Shown piece by piece: positions 33,653-42,375 of a stretch of DNA of 64,000 nucleotides. The notes beneath the pieces are model-generated. The model did no database searches. It saw nothing but the letters and a program-made list of their open reading frames with translations, and had not been told where the DNA came from. The position numbers and the translations under genes are program-made. The first letter of the stretch is position 1. Each line of letters starts with the position of its first letter. This DNA comes from Gammaproteobacteria bacterium (GTDB lineage: Bacteria; Pseudomonadota; Gammaproteobacteria; JADZEE01): NCBI GenBank assembly GCA_020850735.1, contig JADZEE010000069.1, forward strand, positions 1 through 64,000, given 5' to 3'.

Positions 33653-34513
33653 ATGCACGACAGCGTCCCGATCCACACCGCCACCGTCACCGATTTCGAC
33701 ACCCTGGTCATCGCGCGTTCGCACGAACGCGCGGTGATCGTGGATTTCTGGGCGGCATGGTGCAGCCCGTGCCGCGCGCTCGCGCCGGTGCTGGAACAAC
33801 TGGCATCGCTGCACGCCGACGCCCTCGACGTGGTCAAGGTCGACACCGACGCCGAGCCCGTGCTCGCGCAGCGTTACGGCGTGCGCAGCCTGCCGACGCT
33901 GCTGCTGTTCGTCGGCGGCCAGCCACTGGAGCAGATCGTCGGCGCCCAACCCCTGGGCGCAATCGAGGCCCGCCTCGCGCCGCATCTGCCGCGCGCCTCG
34001 GACCGGGCCCTGGCGGATGCTGCCGGTGCCATGCAGCGAGGCGATCGGGAAGCAGCAATCGCCGTGCTCGAACGGGCGCTCGCCGGGGATCCGGACAACT
34101 TCCGGCTGCACCCGCCGCTCGCGGCGCTGCTCATCGACGCAGACGACCTCGACCGCGCCGAGGCCGTGCTGCGCGCACTGCCGGCGAACGAACAGAGCGC
34201 AGAAGCACAACGCCAGCACGCGCGACTGCGCCTGGCACGCGCGGTTGCACACGCGCCCGACGCGGCGCGGATCGAATCCCGGGCTGCGGCCGGCGACGCG
34301 TCGAGCGAGCTGCGCTACGCAGGTGCCGTGCGCAAGCTGCTCGGCGGCGATGAAGCCGGGGCGCTGGCACAGCTGCTGGAGATCGTGCGCAGCGATCGCG
34401 CTTACGGTGACGACGCCGCACGCCGGACGATGCTCGACGCCTTCGTGTTGCTCGGCGAGGATCACCCGCTGGTGCGTGACTACCGCACGGCGCTGGCGCG
34501 CGCGCTGCACTGA
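33653..34513 (+). CDS. cnoX: Thioredoxin-like co-chaperone CnoX (YbbN family)
   Basis: A 286-residue protein: thioredoxin domain at about 10-115, then a TPR-like helical region at 120-286 (ALADAAGAMQRGDREAAIA and repeats). The active site is WCSPC (Cys37, Cys40), so unlike E. coli CnoX, which has SxxC, this one could be redox-active. CnoX proteins hold substrates for GroEL and protect them from over-oxidation. ATG at 33653 has GGAG nine bases upstream. Its TGA stop is the first triplet of a repeat fragment shared with the ilvC and yihY 3' ends. Confidence 0.88.
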   Translation: MHDSVPIHTATVTDFDTLVIARSHERAVIVDFWAAWCSPCRALAPVLEQLASLHADALDVVKVDTDAEPVLAQRYGVRSLPTLLLFVGGQPLEQIVGAQPLGAIEARLAPHLPRASDRALADAAGAMQRGDREAAIAVLERALAGDPDNFRLHPPLAALLIDADDLDRAEAVLRALPANEQSAEAQRQHARLRLARAVAHAPDAARIESRAAAGDASSELRYAGAVRKLLGGDEAGALAQLLEIVRSDRAYGDDAARRTMLDAFVLLGEDHPLVRDYRTALARALH

Positions 34514-34536
34514 GAGCTTGTAGAAACCATCACCGC
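34511..34536 (+). repeat. Fragment of the stop-codon-associated repeat, at the cnoX stop
   Basis: The 26 bases from the cnoX TGA match the right-hand end of the 180 bp repeats at ilvC and yihY when read in gene direction: TGAGAG, then a Y-rich spacer, then GAAACCATCACCGC, 14 bases identical to the ilvC copy. One extra base is present in the spacer. The body of the repeat is missing; the next gene (metallo-hydrolase, minus strand) ends 18 bases later. Confidence 0.55.
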
Positions 34537-34554
34537 CTCCGGGTGGTACGTGAA

Positions 34555-35193
34555 TCACGCGCCGTCGGCGACGAACGGATTGCTGCGGCGCTCCTCGCCG
34601 AACGTCGACATGGGCCCGTGCCCGGGGACGAAGCGCACGTCTTCGCCGAGCGGCCAGAGCCGCTCGCGGATCGAGGCGATCAGCGTGGCGTGATCGCCAC
34701 GCGGGAAATCCGTGCGGCCGATCGAACCGCGGAACAGCACGTCGCCGACGAAGGCAACGCGGCTGTCGCGATGAAAGAACACCACATGCCCGGGCGTATG
34801 CCCGGGGCAGTGGTACACCTCGAGCTCGATTCGGCCGAACTGCACGCGGTCCCCTTGCTCGAGCCAGCGGTCGGGGACGACCGCTCCCGCGTCCTGCAGG
34901 CCGAACATCCGGCCCTGTTCCTCCAGCGCATCGAGCCAGAACGCGTCCTCGCGCTGCGGCCCCTCGACCGGCACGCCGAACTCGCGGGCGAGCGCGCCCG
35001 CGCCGCCGGCGTGATCGATGTGACCGTGGGTGAGCAGCACTTTTTCGAGGTGCCCGCCAGCCTGCACGATGGCCTGTTTCACCGCACCGAGATCACCGCC
35101 CGGATCCACCGCGGCGGCGGCGGCGGTGGCTTCGCATACGAGCACCGTGCAGTTCTGCATGAACGGGGTTACCGGCACCACGACTATCTTCAC
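34555..35193 (-). CDS. Metallo-beta-lactamase fold hydrolase (GloB/YcbL-like)
   Basis: A 212-residue MBL-fold enzyme. The metal motif THGHIDHAGG is followed by CPGHTPGH, FVGDVLFRGSIGRTDFP and a terminal FVPGHGPMSTFGEER, the pattern of the small glyoxalase II-like YcbL group. The likely reaction is thioester hydrolysis, such as of S-lactoylglutathione, but the substrate is not provable here. The start is GTG at 35193, overlapping the stop of the dehydrogenase gene (GTGA) with GGAGGA upstream, so the two form an operon. Confidence 0.88.
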   Translation of the reverse strand: MKIVVVPVTPFMQNCTVLVCEATAAAAAVDPGGDLGAVKQAIVQAGGHLEKVLLTHGHIDHAGGAGALAREFGVPVEGPQREDAFWLDALEEQGRMFGLQDAGAVVPDRWLEQGDRVQFGRIELEVYHCPGHTPGHVVFFHRDSRVAFVGDVLFRGSIGRTDFPRGDHATLIASIRERLWPLGEDVRFVPGHGPMSTFGEERRSNPFVADGA

Positions 35194-36113
35194 GGACCTG
35201 ATTCCTCCAGCCTGGGAGCCGGTACAGCGGCCGCCTGCGGCCCCGGACCGCGGCCGGCGTGGCGCGGATCGATGACCGCGTACAGGGCCGCGTAGTCCTC
35301 GGGTTGCGGTCGCGACGCCGCGCCGTCCAGCAGCCCGGTCAGGGCCTCGAGCGCCTGCACCTGCAGTCCCAGCGGCCGCGCAGCGTCCAGGAACAGCCGC
35401 ACGTCCTTGGTCAGATGCGCCGTCGAAAAGTTGGGTCGGGCGTAATCGGCGGCCAACATGCGCGCGAGCTTCTTGTCGAAAGTCGGTGCGTACAGGGCGC
35501 TGCGGCGCAGAATCGCCATGAACTCGTCCACGCTCACGTCCAGACCGCGCACCAGCCCCAGCGACAGCGCGAAGCTCGCCGTGAGCCCGGCGATGAGCTG
35601 GTTCAGCGCCAGCTTCATCGCGCTTGCGCTGCCGACGGCCCCGAGCCAGCGCGGCTCGGGCCCCAGCACCTCGAGCAGGGGGCGGACGTCGTCGAACACG
35701 CGCTGCGCGCCGGCCGCCATGACGATGAGCTCGCCGGCCGCCGCCTGTGGCGTGCTGCCGAGCACCGGTGCCTCCAGGTAACGACCGCCCGACTGCTCGA
35801 CCGCCGCCGCCAGGTCGCGGCTGTCCTGCGGCCCGATCGTCCCCATCTGCACCAGCGTCCGCCCGGCGAGCGCGACGGCGGGCGGATCGAGCACGGTCGC
35901 GCGGATCGCGGCCGCGTCGCTCAGCATGGTGAATACGATCCCGGCCGCCCCGATCGCCGCCTGCGCCGAGGGTGACACCGTCGCACCGAGCGCCTGCAAG
36001 GGTTCGACCCTGGCGCCCGTGCGATTCCACGCGTGCAGTTCGTGGCCGGCCGCGGCCAGGCGCGCCGCCATCGGCGCACCCATCAGTCCCGTCCCGATCC
36101 AGGCGATCTTCAC
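35190..36113 (-). CDS. NAD(P)-dependent beta-hydroxyacid dehydrogenase (HIBADH/GLYR family)
   Basis: A 307-residue oxidoreductase. The Rossmann motif WIGTGLMGAPMAARL (5-19) is followed by the HxWNRT cofactor segment, then the substrate motif LEAPVLGSTPQAAAGELIV and the catalytic-lysine helix ASAMKLALNQLI (Lys about 170). The family includes 3-hydroxyisobutyrate, tartronate-semialdehyde and glyoxylate/succinic-semialdehyde reductases; which one is not decidable. A Pro/Ala-rich tail follows residue 285. Translationally coupled to the downstream metallo-hydrolase. Confidence 0.88.
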   Translation of the reverse strand: MKIAWIGTGLMGAPMAARLAAAGHELHAWNRTGARVEPLQALGATVSPSAQAAIGAAGIVFTMLSDAAAIRATVLDPPAVALAGRTLVQMGTIGPQDSRDLAAAVEQSGGRYLEAPVLGSTPQAAAGELIVMAAGAQRVFDDVRPLLEVLGPEPRWLGAVGSASAMKLALNQLIAGLTASFALSLGLVRGLDVSVDEFMAILRRSALYAPTFDKKLARMLAADYARPNFSTAHLTKDVRLFLDAARPLGLQVQALEALTGLLDGAASRPQPEDYAALYAVIDPRHAGRGPGPQAAAVPAPRLEESGP

Positions 36114-36140
36114 TACCGGGGCCCGGCCCGGGATCGCCCG

Positions 36141-36680
36141 TTAGCTCCCCATCTCCTCCAGCAGACCGACCAGATCGTCGGCGTGCTCCTCCTCCATGGC
36201 GAGGATCCCCTCGAGCATGCGCCGGGTGGTCGGATCGTCGTTGCCGAGATAGCCGATCACTTCCCGGTAGCTGTCGATGGCGATGCGCTCGGCGATCAGA
36301 TCCTCCTTGATCATGTCGATCAGATCACTGCCTTCGACGTACTCCGCATGGCTGCGCGTGGCCAGACCGTCCGGGGAGAAATCCGGTGCACCACCGAGCT
36401 GCACGATACGCTGCGCGATCTGGTCGGCATGCGCCTGTTCCTCGTTCGCGTGCAGGAGAAACTCGCTGGCGATGCTCTGGGCATTGATCCCGGCAGCCAT
36501 GAAATGGTGCCGCCGGTAGCGCAGGACACAGATGATCTCGGTCGCCAGCGCCTCGTTCAGCAGCTTGATCACGGTTTCCCGATCACCCTTGTAGCCCGGC
36601 GTCACGGCACCCTGCTCGATGTGCTTGCGGGCACGTTTGCGCAGCGTCTTGATATCGGTGAGAAACGGCTTGTCGGTCAT
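36141..36680 (-). CDS. Ferritin-like (bacterioferritin-type) protein
   Basis: A 179-residue four-helix ferritin-like protein. Iron-ligand patterns are seen in NEALATEIICVLRYRRHHF, FLLHANEEQAHADQIAQRI (ExxH), MIKEDLIAERIAIDSYREV and MEEEHADDLVGLL (ExxH). The N-terminal extension FLTDIKTLRKRARKHIEQG is common in the bacterioferritin-related group found in Proteobacteria. It probably stores iron or handles oxidative stress. The ribosome-binding site CGGAGGATGAG directly precedes the ATG. No clear Fur box was identified upstream. Confidence 0.85.
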   Translation of the reverse strand: MTDKPFLTDIKTLRKRARKHIEQGAVTPGYKGDRETVIKLLNEALATEIICVLRYRRHHFMAAGINAQSIASEFLLHANEEQAHADQIAQRIVQLGGAPDFSPDGLATRSHAEYVEGSDLIDMIKEDLIAERIAIDSYREVIGYLGNDDPTTRRMLEGILAMEEEHADDLVGLLEEMGS

Positions 36681-36796
36681 CTCATCCTCCGGAGGTGGTC
36701 ACGAACGCCGGCGTTCGCGGCAACGACTGCAAACGACGCCAGGCACGGCGTCGAGACGATCATTGTAGCAGCGCCCGGACTTGCCGGCCGATGCCG

Positions 36797-37855
36797 TCAG
36801 CTCAGGTTTTCGTCGCCGAGATCGAGCTCGGGGGCCGCTGCATCGAGTGTCGCCAGCGCCGCGACGGTACTGCGCCAGCGGTGTTCCGCGTGCAGATGCG
36901 CGCGCGCCAGACCCGGGCGGCCGTGCATGCGGGCGAGGCGTGCCTGACGCGCGGGCTCGGGGACCGCGACGAGGCCGTCGAGCACCGCGGCGGCGGCTTG
37001 CGGATGGTTGCACACCAGCACCATGTCGCAGCCCGCGGCGAGCGCGGCGCGGGCCCGATCGAGCGGATCGCCGGCGATGGCGGCTCCGGCCATGCTGATG
37101 TCGTCACTGAAGATCGCCCCCTGGAAACCGAGCTCACCACGCAGGATGTCGTGCAGCCACAGCCGCGAGAAACCGGCCGGCTGCGGCGCGACCGCCGGAT
37201 AGAGCACGTGGGCGGGCATGATCCCCGCCAGCACCCCCGCCAGGCGGCTGAAGGGCACCAGATCCTGCAGGCGAATGTCGGCCAGCGTGCGGCGATCCAC
37301 GGGCAGCTCGTGATGCGAGTCCGCCGCGACCGAACCGTGACCCGGGAAGTGCTTACCGACCGCGACCATGCCGGCGTCGTGCATGCCGCGTACGCCGGCG
37401 CGCGCCAGTCGCGTGGTCACATCCGGATCGTGGTGAAACGCCCGCTCGTTGACGGCGCGACTGACACCCGTGCGCAGATCGAGCACCGGTGCGAAGCTGA
37501 AATCGACGCCGGCCGCGCGCAGCTCGGCGGCCATCAGCCAGCCGCAATCCTCCGCGAGGCGTAACGCCGCCTGCGGATCGGCGTCGTAATGCTCACCGAT
37601 TACGCTCGCTGCGGGCAAGGCTGTGAAATCGTGCCGGAAGCGCTGCACGGGGCCGCCTTCGTGATCCACGGCGACCAGCAGCCGCGGCATGCGCAGCGCA
37701 TGGATCGCGGCGACCAGCGCATCGAGCTGGGCCAGATCCTGGTAGTTGCGGGTGAACAGGACGACGCCGCCGACCAGCGGGTGCAGGAGCATTTCGCGCT
37801 CCTGCGGCGCGAGCTCGGTGGCGCGCAGATCGATCATCAGCGGGCCCAGTGCCAT
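36797..37855 (-). CDS. nagZ: Beta-N-acetylhexosaminidase NagZ
   Basis: A 352-residue GH3 enzyme that removes GlcNAc from anhydro-muropeptides in the cytoplasm during peptidoglycan recycling. The signature KHFPGHGSVAADSHHELP with the catalytic Asp/His pair is intact, and FSDDISMAGA carries the nucleophile Asp. No signal peptide is present, as expected. The ATG at 37855 has AGAGGG upstream and overlaps nothing; the permease gene ends 11 bases before it. Position right after peptide permeases suggests a recycling cluster. Confidence 0.95.
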   Translation of the reverse strand: MALGPLMIDLRATELAPQEREMLLHPLVGGVVLFTRNYQDLAQLDALVAAIHALRMPRLLVAVDHEGGPVQRFRHDFTALPAASVIGEHYDADPQAALRLAEDCGWLMAAELRAAGVDFSFAPVLDLRTGVSRAVNERAFHHDPDVTTRLARAGVRGMHDAGMVAVGKHFPGHGSVAADSHHELPVDRRTLADIRLQDLVPFSRLAGVLAGIMPAHVLYPAVAPQPAGFSRLWLHDILRGELGFQGAIFSDDISMAGAAIAGDPLDRARAALAAGCDMVLVCNHPQAAAAVLDGLVAVPEPARQARLARMHGRPGLARAHLHAEHRWRSTVAALATLDAAAPELDLGDENLS

Positions 37856-37866
37856 GCGGGTCCCTC

Positions 37867-38670
37867 TCAATGCCCGGCGGAGCGCGGATCGAGCCGGTCA
37901 CGCAGGCGATCACCGAGCACATTGACCGCCAGCACGACCGCCACCAGCGCGACCCCGGGGGCGATCACCATGTGCGGGGCCACGAGCATGTAGGCGACAC
38001 CATCCCGGATCATGGTACCCCAGGACGCGGTCGGCGGCGGGACGCCCAGACCGAGAAAGGACAGGCCCGCTTCGCCGACGATGGCCGCGCCGAGCGCGAA
38101 CGTGGCCTCCACCAGCAACGGTGCCACGAGCAACGGCAGGATGTGGCGCACCAGGATGACGGACGTGGAAATACCCAGCCCGATCGCCGCCGCGACGTGC
38201 TCACGGCTCTTGAGCGCCAGCGTCTGGGCGCGTGCCAGGCGGGCGAAGCCGATCCAGCCGCCGATCGCCAGCGCCAGCACGACGTTGTCGAGCCCCGGAC
38301 CGAGCACAGCGGCGAATGCGATAGCCAGCAGCAGGCCCGGAAACGCCTGGAAAACCTCGACCACGCACATGCACAGCAGGTCGATCATGCCGCCGAACCA
38401 GCCCGCGACCATGCCGATCGTGATCCCCACCAGCGCGGTCGCGGCGACGACCCCGACGGCGACCAGCAGTGAGATCCGCGCGCCGACGACCACGCGCGCG
38501 ACCATGTCGCGGCCGAGATCATCGCGACCGAGCAGCGCCTCGGCGCCCGGGGCGGCCAGTATGTCCGCCAGCGCGATGCAGTCGGGTTCCAGGCCCGCGC
38601 CGGGTCCGGTGACCGCCAGCAGCACCCAGGCGGCGAGCACGACTCCGGCGATACCGATGCCGCGGGTCAT
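37867..38670 (-). CDS. Oligopeptide-type ABC transporter permease (DppC/OppC)
   Basis: A 267-residue inner-membrane permease with about five or six helices. GRDDLGRDMVARVVVGARISL is the DppC-type N-terminal motif; the EAA loop reads REHVAAAIGLGISTSVILVRHILP, and GEAGLSFLGLGVPPPTASWG is characteristic of DppC/OppC. The start ATGA overlaps the DppB-type stop. The ATPase subunits are not encoded in the window. Confidence 0.93.
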   Translation of the reverse strand: MTRGIGIAGVVLAAWVLLAVTGPGAGLEPDCIALADILAAPGAEALLGRDDLGRDMVARVVVGARISLLVAVGVVAATALVGITIGMVAGWFGGMIDLLCMCVVEVFQAFPGLLLAIAFAAVLGPGLDNVVLALAIGGWIGFARLARAQTLALKSREHVAAAIGLGISTSVILVRHILPLLVAPLLVEATFALGAAIVGEAGLSFLGLGVPPPTASWGTMIRDGVAYMLVAPHMVIAPGVALVAVVLAVNVLGDRLRDRLDPRSAGH

Positions 38671-39590
38671 GGCCCGCTGTGCAGCCGCGGGTCCAGCGCG
38701 GCGCAGGCGAGATCGGTGAGCGCGTTGGCCACGACGTAGACCAGGCCCACCAGCAGCACGCAACCCTGCAGTAGCGGATAATCCCGCCGCTCGATCGCCG
38801 CCACCGTCAGGCTGCCGATACCGGGCCAGGCGAATACCGTCTCGGTCACCACGGCGCCCGCCAGCAGGCCGCCGAGCTGCAGCCCGGCGATCGTGGCGAC
38901 GGGCAGGGCGGCATTGGCCAGCGCGTGGCGCCAGATCACGGCGCCCTCGCCCAGACCCTTGGCGCGCGCGGTGCGTATGTAGTCCTGCGCCAGCACCTCG
39001 CACAGTCCGGTCCGGACCATGCGCGCCAGCAGGCCCGCCAGCGCGGCTCCCAGCGTGATCGCGGGCAGTACGATCGCAAACGGCTCGTCGGCGCCGGTCA
39101 CCGGCAGCCAGCCCAGGCCCAGCGAGAACACGAGGATCAGCACCGGACCGAGCCAGAACGACGGCACCGCGATACCGACGAGCGCGGCACCGACCGCGAG
39201 CCGGTCCCAGATGCTGTTGCGACGTACGGCCGCGAGTACCCCGAGCGGCAGCGCGAACGCGAGCGCGATCCCGAGTGCGGTCGCGGCCAGGATCACGGTC
39301 GCCGGCAGCCGCTCGGCGATGAGGCTCGCCACCGGGCGGCGCGCATGCAGCGACATGCCGAGATCGAGCTGCAGTACGCCGCCGACGTAATCCAGCCACT
39401 GCACGCCGAGCGGGCGATCCAATCCCAGCGCGGCTCGCAGGGCCGCGCGTTCGGTCGGGCGCGCCGACTCGCCGAGCATGACGTCCACGGGATCGCCGGG
39501 CACCAGGTGCACGAGCAGGAACACCAGGGTCACGACGCCGAGGACGGTCACGACCGCCGACGCCAGGCGCAGCAGCAGATAGCGCCACAT
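38667..39590 (-). CDS. Oligopeptide-type ABC transporter permease (DppB/OppB)
   Basis: A 307-residue permease. The start MWRYLLLRLASAVVTVLGV, the segment LVHLVPGDPVDVML, the EAA loop YIRTARAKGLGEGAVIWRHALANAALP and VVTETVFAWPGIG are all typical of DppB/OppB. It heterodimerises with the DppC-type protein encoded next, overlapping by four bases. The likely solute-binding partner is encoded at 40813-42375 on the same strand. Confidence 0.93.
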   Translation of the reverse strand: MWRYLLLRLASAVVTVLGVVTLVFLLVHLVPGDPVDVMLGESARPTERAALRAALGLDRPLGVQWLDYVGGVLQLDLGMSLHARRPVASLIAERLPATVILAATALGIALAFALPLGVLAAVRRNSIWDRLAVGAALVGIAVPSFWLGPVLILVFSLGLGWLPVTGADEPFAIVLPAITLGAALAGLLARMVRTGLCEVLAQDYIRTARAKGLGEGAVIWRHALANAALPVATIAGLQLGGLLAGAVVTETVFAWPGIGSLTVAAIERRDYPLLQGCVLLVGLVYVVANALTDLACAALDPRLHSGP

Positions 39591-39752
39591 GGCCGACGTC
39601 AGCGCCGCCCCGGCGCCACGCGGGTACGCGCGGCGCTCGGACGCGCGCGCCCTGGCCGGCGAACAGCGACCGCTTTCCGGGTTCGGCGCCTCACCTCTGA
39701 AGCCGGTCGCTGCGCTGTGCTAGAGTGCCGCTCGCACTTGCGTGGCCTAACC

Positions 39753-40253
39753 ATGAGCCTGTTCCAGTTCGGCGAAGACGACGACAGCATTCCCGCGCTC
39801 AGCGTCACCGGGCGCGTCATGACCGTCGTCGTGCGCTTCGTCGGCGTGCTGCTGCTGGTGGTGGGGTTGATCATCGGGCTGAAGGTCATCGGCGAAGCCT
39901 GGAGCCTGTACACCGATCCGGACCGGATCGAGCGATTCGCCACCGCTATCGAGCGTGGCTCGAATCTCGACCGGGCGCTCGCACCGATGCGGCCCACACC
40001 GCTCGCCGTCCCGGCGCCCAACCCGCTGCTCGATTCGGGCGTGGCCCTCGCGCCGGCGCCAGGCTTGCAGGACCCGCCGCCCCCGTTCCGGCTGTCCTAT
40101 TTCGCGGGCTGGTTCATCGCCCTGCTGCTGCTGCTGCTCATCGGCCGGCTGTCGATCGCCGCCATCCGCACGGGCGGCGAGCTCGCGCTCTATGACATCC
40201 GCCTGCGCCAGGTTGCGCGCTCGCTGGTGCGCGAGGCCACCCGCCGCGCGTGA
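39753..40253 (+). CDS. Uncharacterised two-helix membrane protein
   Basis: A 166-residue protein with two strong membrane helices: about residues 22-45 (TVVVRFVGVLLLVVGLIIGL) and 115-140 (AGWFIALLLLLLIGRLSIAAI). Between them is a Pro-rich periplasmic segment. The protein starts MSLFQFGEDDD and ends in a basic stretch. I do not recognise the family. It lies on the plus strand between the permease genes and the YkuD gene, both on the minus strand. ATG at 39753 lacks a strong ribosome-binding site. Confidence 0.75.
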   Translation: MSLFQFGEDDDSIPALSVTGRVMTVVVRFVGVLLLVVGLIIGLKVIGEAWSLYTDPDRIERFATAIERGSNLDRALAPMRPTPLAVPAPNPLLDSGVALAPAPGLQDPPPPFRLSYFAGWFIALLLLLLIGRLSIAAIRTGGELALYDIRLRQVARSLVREATRRA

Positions 40254-40321
40254 ACGTATCCACCGGCCGCGCGGCACGCGGCCGGCACCCGCCGTCGCGG
40301 CGCCGATCCGCCGGCCACGCC

Positions 40322-40816
40322 TCATTCGTGGATCCGCACGCGCGTGCCCACGCTGACCAGATCGAACAGGCGAATGATGTCGTCGTTGCGCAGGCGTACG
40401 CAGCCGCGCGAGCCGGGTACACCCATGGGCACGTCGTCCGGCGCGCCGTGCAGATAGATGTAGCGCGCCCGGCTGTCCACCCCTGCGCCGCGGTTACGCC
40501 CCGGCTCACAGCCCTCGAGCCAGAGGATGCGGGTGAGGATGAAGTCCCGGCCCGGTGCCGCCGCGCGCAGCGCCGGCGTGTAGCGCTCGCCGGTCGGCTG
40601 GCGGCCCACGAACACCGTGCCCGGTGCGCTGCCGGCACCGATCTTCTCGGCGACGAGGTGCTCGCCGCGCGGTGTGCACTCGCTGTCGACCCGTTCGCCC
40701 GGGCCGTTCGCGGCGGTGGACACCGGGCAGGCGAACACCACCCGCCCGCCGGCACGCAGCTCGAGCCGCTGGCGGCCGATGTCGATGTCGATGGCGGCCT
40801 CGCCGGCATTGGTCAT
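40322..40816 (-). CDS. L,D-transpeptidase (YkuD) family protein, no signal peptide
   Basis: A 164-residue YkuD-domain protein. The catalytic motif is complete: YIYLHGAPDDVPMGVPGSRG followed by Cys-Val-Arg-Leu (nucleophile Cys about 143, His about 124). The N-terminus MTNAGEAAIDIDIGRQRLEL has no signal peptide or membrane helix, so it appears cytoplasmic unless an upstream start is missed. Its ATG overlaps the stop of the solute-binding gene (ATGA), so the two are translationally coupled. Possible roles are muropeptide trimming or remodelling linked to uptake. Confidence 0.85.
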   Translation of the reverse strand: MTNAGEAAIDIDIGRQRLELRAGGRVVFACPVSTAANGPGERVDSECTPRGEHLVAEKIGAGSAPGTVFVGRQPTGERYTPALRAAAPGRDFILTRILWLEGCEPGRNRGAGVDSRARYIYLHGAPDDVPMGVPGSRGCVRLRNDDIIRLFDLVSVGTRVRIHE

Positions 40817-42375
40817 GGTCGGCTCCGGCGGGCGTACATCAGACCATCGTAGCTGCCATCCGGGTCGACACGGTAGCCGGTGACGTCGGCGCGCCGCGCG
40901 AGCAGCTGGTCCTCGTACCACAGCGGTACGTACGGCAGCTCCTCGACCACCACCTCGGCCAGCTCCCGGTACAAGGGCACGCGCTCGGCCAGCGTACCGG
41001 CCTCTTCCGCCCGCTCGATCAGCGCATCGGCGCGCGCGCTCGCGTAATGGCCACGGTTGGCGCCCGCGGGCGGCAGCGCCTGCGAGTGCAGCGCGTAGCG
41101 GAAGATGTCCGGCATCTGCAGCGCGACCCAGGACAGGCCGAACATCTGGAAACGGCCGGCCTGCACGTCGGCGTAGAAAGTGCCCCAGTCGCGGCTGTCG
41201 ATGGTGACGTCGACGCCGACCGCGGCGAGATCCGCGCGGATGATCTGCGCGATGCGCAGCCGGAACGGATTGTTGGAAGTCTTGTAGGTAAGCCGCGGCC
41301 GGTGCTGCGGGCCGAAGCCCGCGGCAGCGAGCAGGGCACGGGCGGCGGCCGGATCGTACGCGGGCGCGGCCAGCCCCGGGTGACCGGCCCAGTGCTCGGG
41401 CGGCAGCAGGCCGCTGGCCAGACGCGCCGTACCCCCGTACACGTGCGTGACGATCGCGGCCCGGTCGATCGCCTGCGCCACCGCCTGCCGGACCGCGTGG
41501 CGGCCCGCCACCGGATCGTCGAGGTTGAAGCCGAGATAGCTGAACGTGGCGCCGGCGGCGCGCTCGGTGGCGATGTGCGTGCGGCCGCCGAGCCAGCGGA
41601 AGATCTCCGGTGGCAGGTCGCCGGCGAGCAGATCCACCTCGCCGCGCACGATCTTGAGCGCGCGTACGGTCGGGTCGCGCACGGTCAGGATCTCGACCGG
41701 GAGCCGATCGGCCACACGCTCGAGCAGCAGCCGGTTCTCCTGCGGCCAAGCCACGAAACGCAGGGGGCCGCTGCCGATCGGCGCCCGGGCGAAGTCGTGG
41801 CCGCGCTCGAGCAGCGGCGCGGGCAGGATGCCGATGCCGAGCAGGCCCGGCAACAGCGGTTCGGGTCGTGCGAGTACGAACTCGAGCGTGTCGGCATCGA
41901 CGATCTCGATGGCCGTGACCACTGCCAGCGCCGCCCGCTGCGGCGACGCGCTGTCCGGCGCCAGGATGGACCGGTAGGTCGCGGCGACGTCGGCGGCGCT
42001 CAGGCGGGTGCCGTCGTGGAAACGGCGGCCGGTCGCGCGCAGGTGAAAGCGGTAGCGCAGCGGTCCGCGCGGCTCCCAGTCGGCCAGCGCCGGCACGACG
42101 CGGTAGTGCGCGTCGAAATCGGTCAGGCTGCGGTACAGCAGGCGGACCACGCGCTGGGACACGGCGTCGGCCGCGTAACGCGGATCGAGCGTCACCGGGG
42201 CGTTGGCCACGGCGAGGCGGATGCCGGTGTGGTCGGGACGCGAGCAGCCGGCGGCGAGGAGCAGGGCCCCGGCCAGCAGCACGAACAGTGCGGCGCGGCA
42301 CCGTGCGGGGAGCGGCCGCGGCGATCCGGGTGACCCGCACACGGACCGGCTAGGGGTCAGGCCGAGAAGCCGCAC
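40813..42375 (-). CDS. Family 5 solute-binding lipoprotein of a peptide ABC transporter
   Basis: A protein of up to 520 residues of the DppA/OppA (SBP_bac_5) family. The lipoprotein signal LLAGALLLAAGC places the acylated Cys at about 44 for the GTG at 42375; a GTG at 42342 would give a shorter signal peptide and may be the real start. Typical segments: TLDPRYAADAVSQRVVRLLY, RFHLRATGRRFHDGTRLSAADV, FNLDDPVAGRHAVRQAVAQAIDR and the terminal YVPLWYEDQLLARR. Partners are probably the permeases at 37867-39590. Substrate unknown; peptides or muropeptides are likely. Confidence 0.9.
   Translation of the reverse strand: MRLLGLTPSRSVCGSPGSPRPLPARCRAALFVLLAGALLLAAGCSRPDHTGIRLAVANAPVTLDPRYAADAVSQRVVRLLYRSLTDFDAHYRVVPALADWEPRGPLRYRFHLRATGRRFHDGTRLSAADVAATYRSILAPDSASPQRAALAVVTAIEIVDADTLEFVLARPEPLLPGLLGIGILPAPLLERGHDFARAPIGSGPLRFVAWPQENRLLLERVADRLPVEILTVRDPTVRALKIVRGEVDLLAGDLPPEIFRWLGGRTHIATERAAGATFSYLGFNLDDPVAGRHAVRQAVAQAIDRAAIVTHVYGGTARLASGLLPPEHWAGHPGLAAPAYDPAAARALLAAAGFGPQHRPRLTYKTSNNPFRLRIAQIIRADLAAVGVDVTIDSRDWGTFYADVQAGRFQMFGLSWVALQMPDIFRYALHSQALPPAGANRGHYASARADALIERAEEAGTLAERVPLYRELAEVVVEELPYVPLWYEDQLLARRADVTGYRVDPDGSYDGLMYARRSRP

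Noticed and set aside
36681-36796. Fur box upstream of the ferritin-like gene
   Set aside because: Only a short GATCATTGT-like string was seen; it does not match the 19-base consensus well enough.
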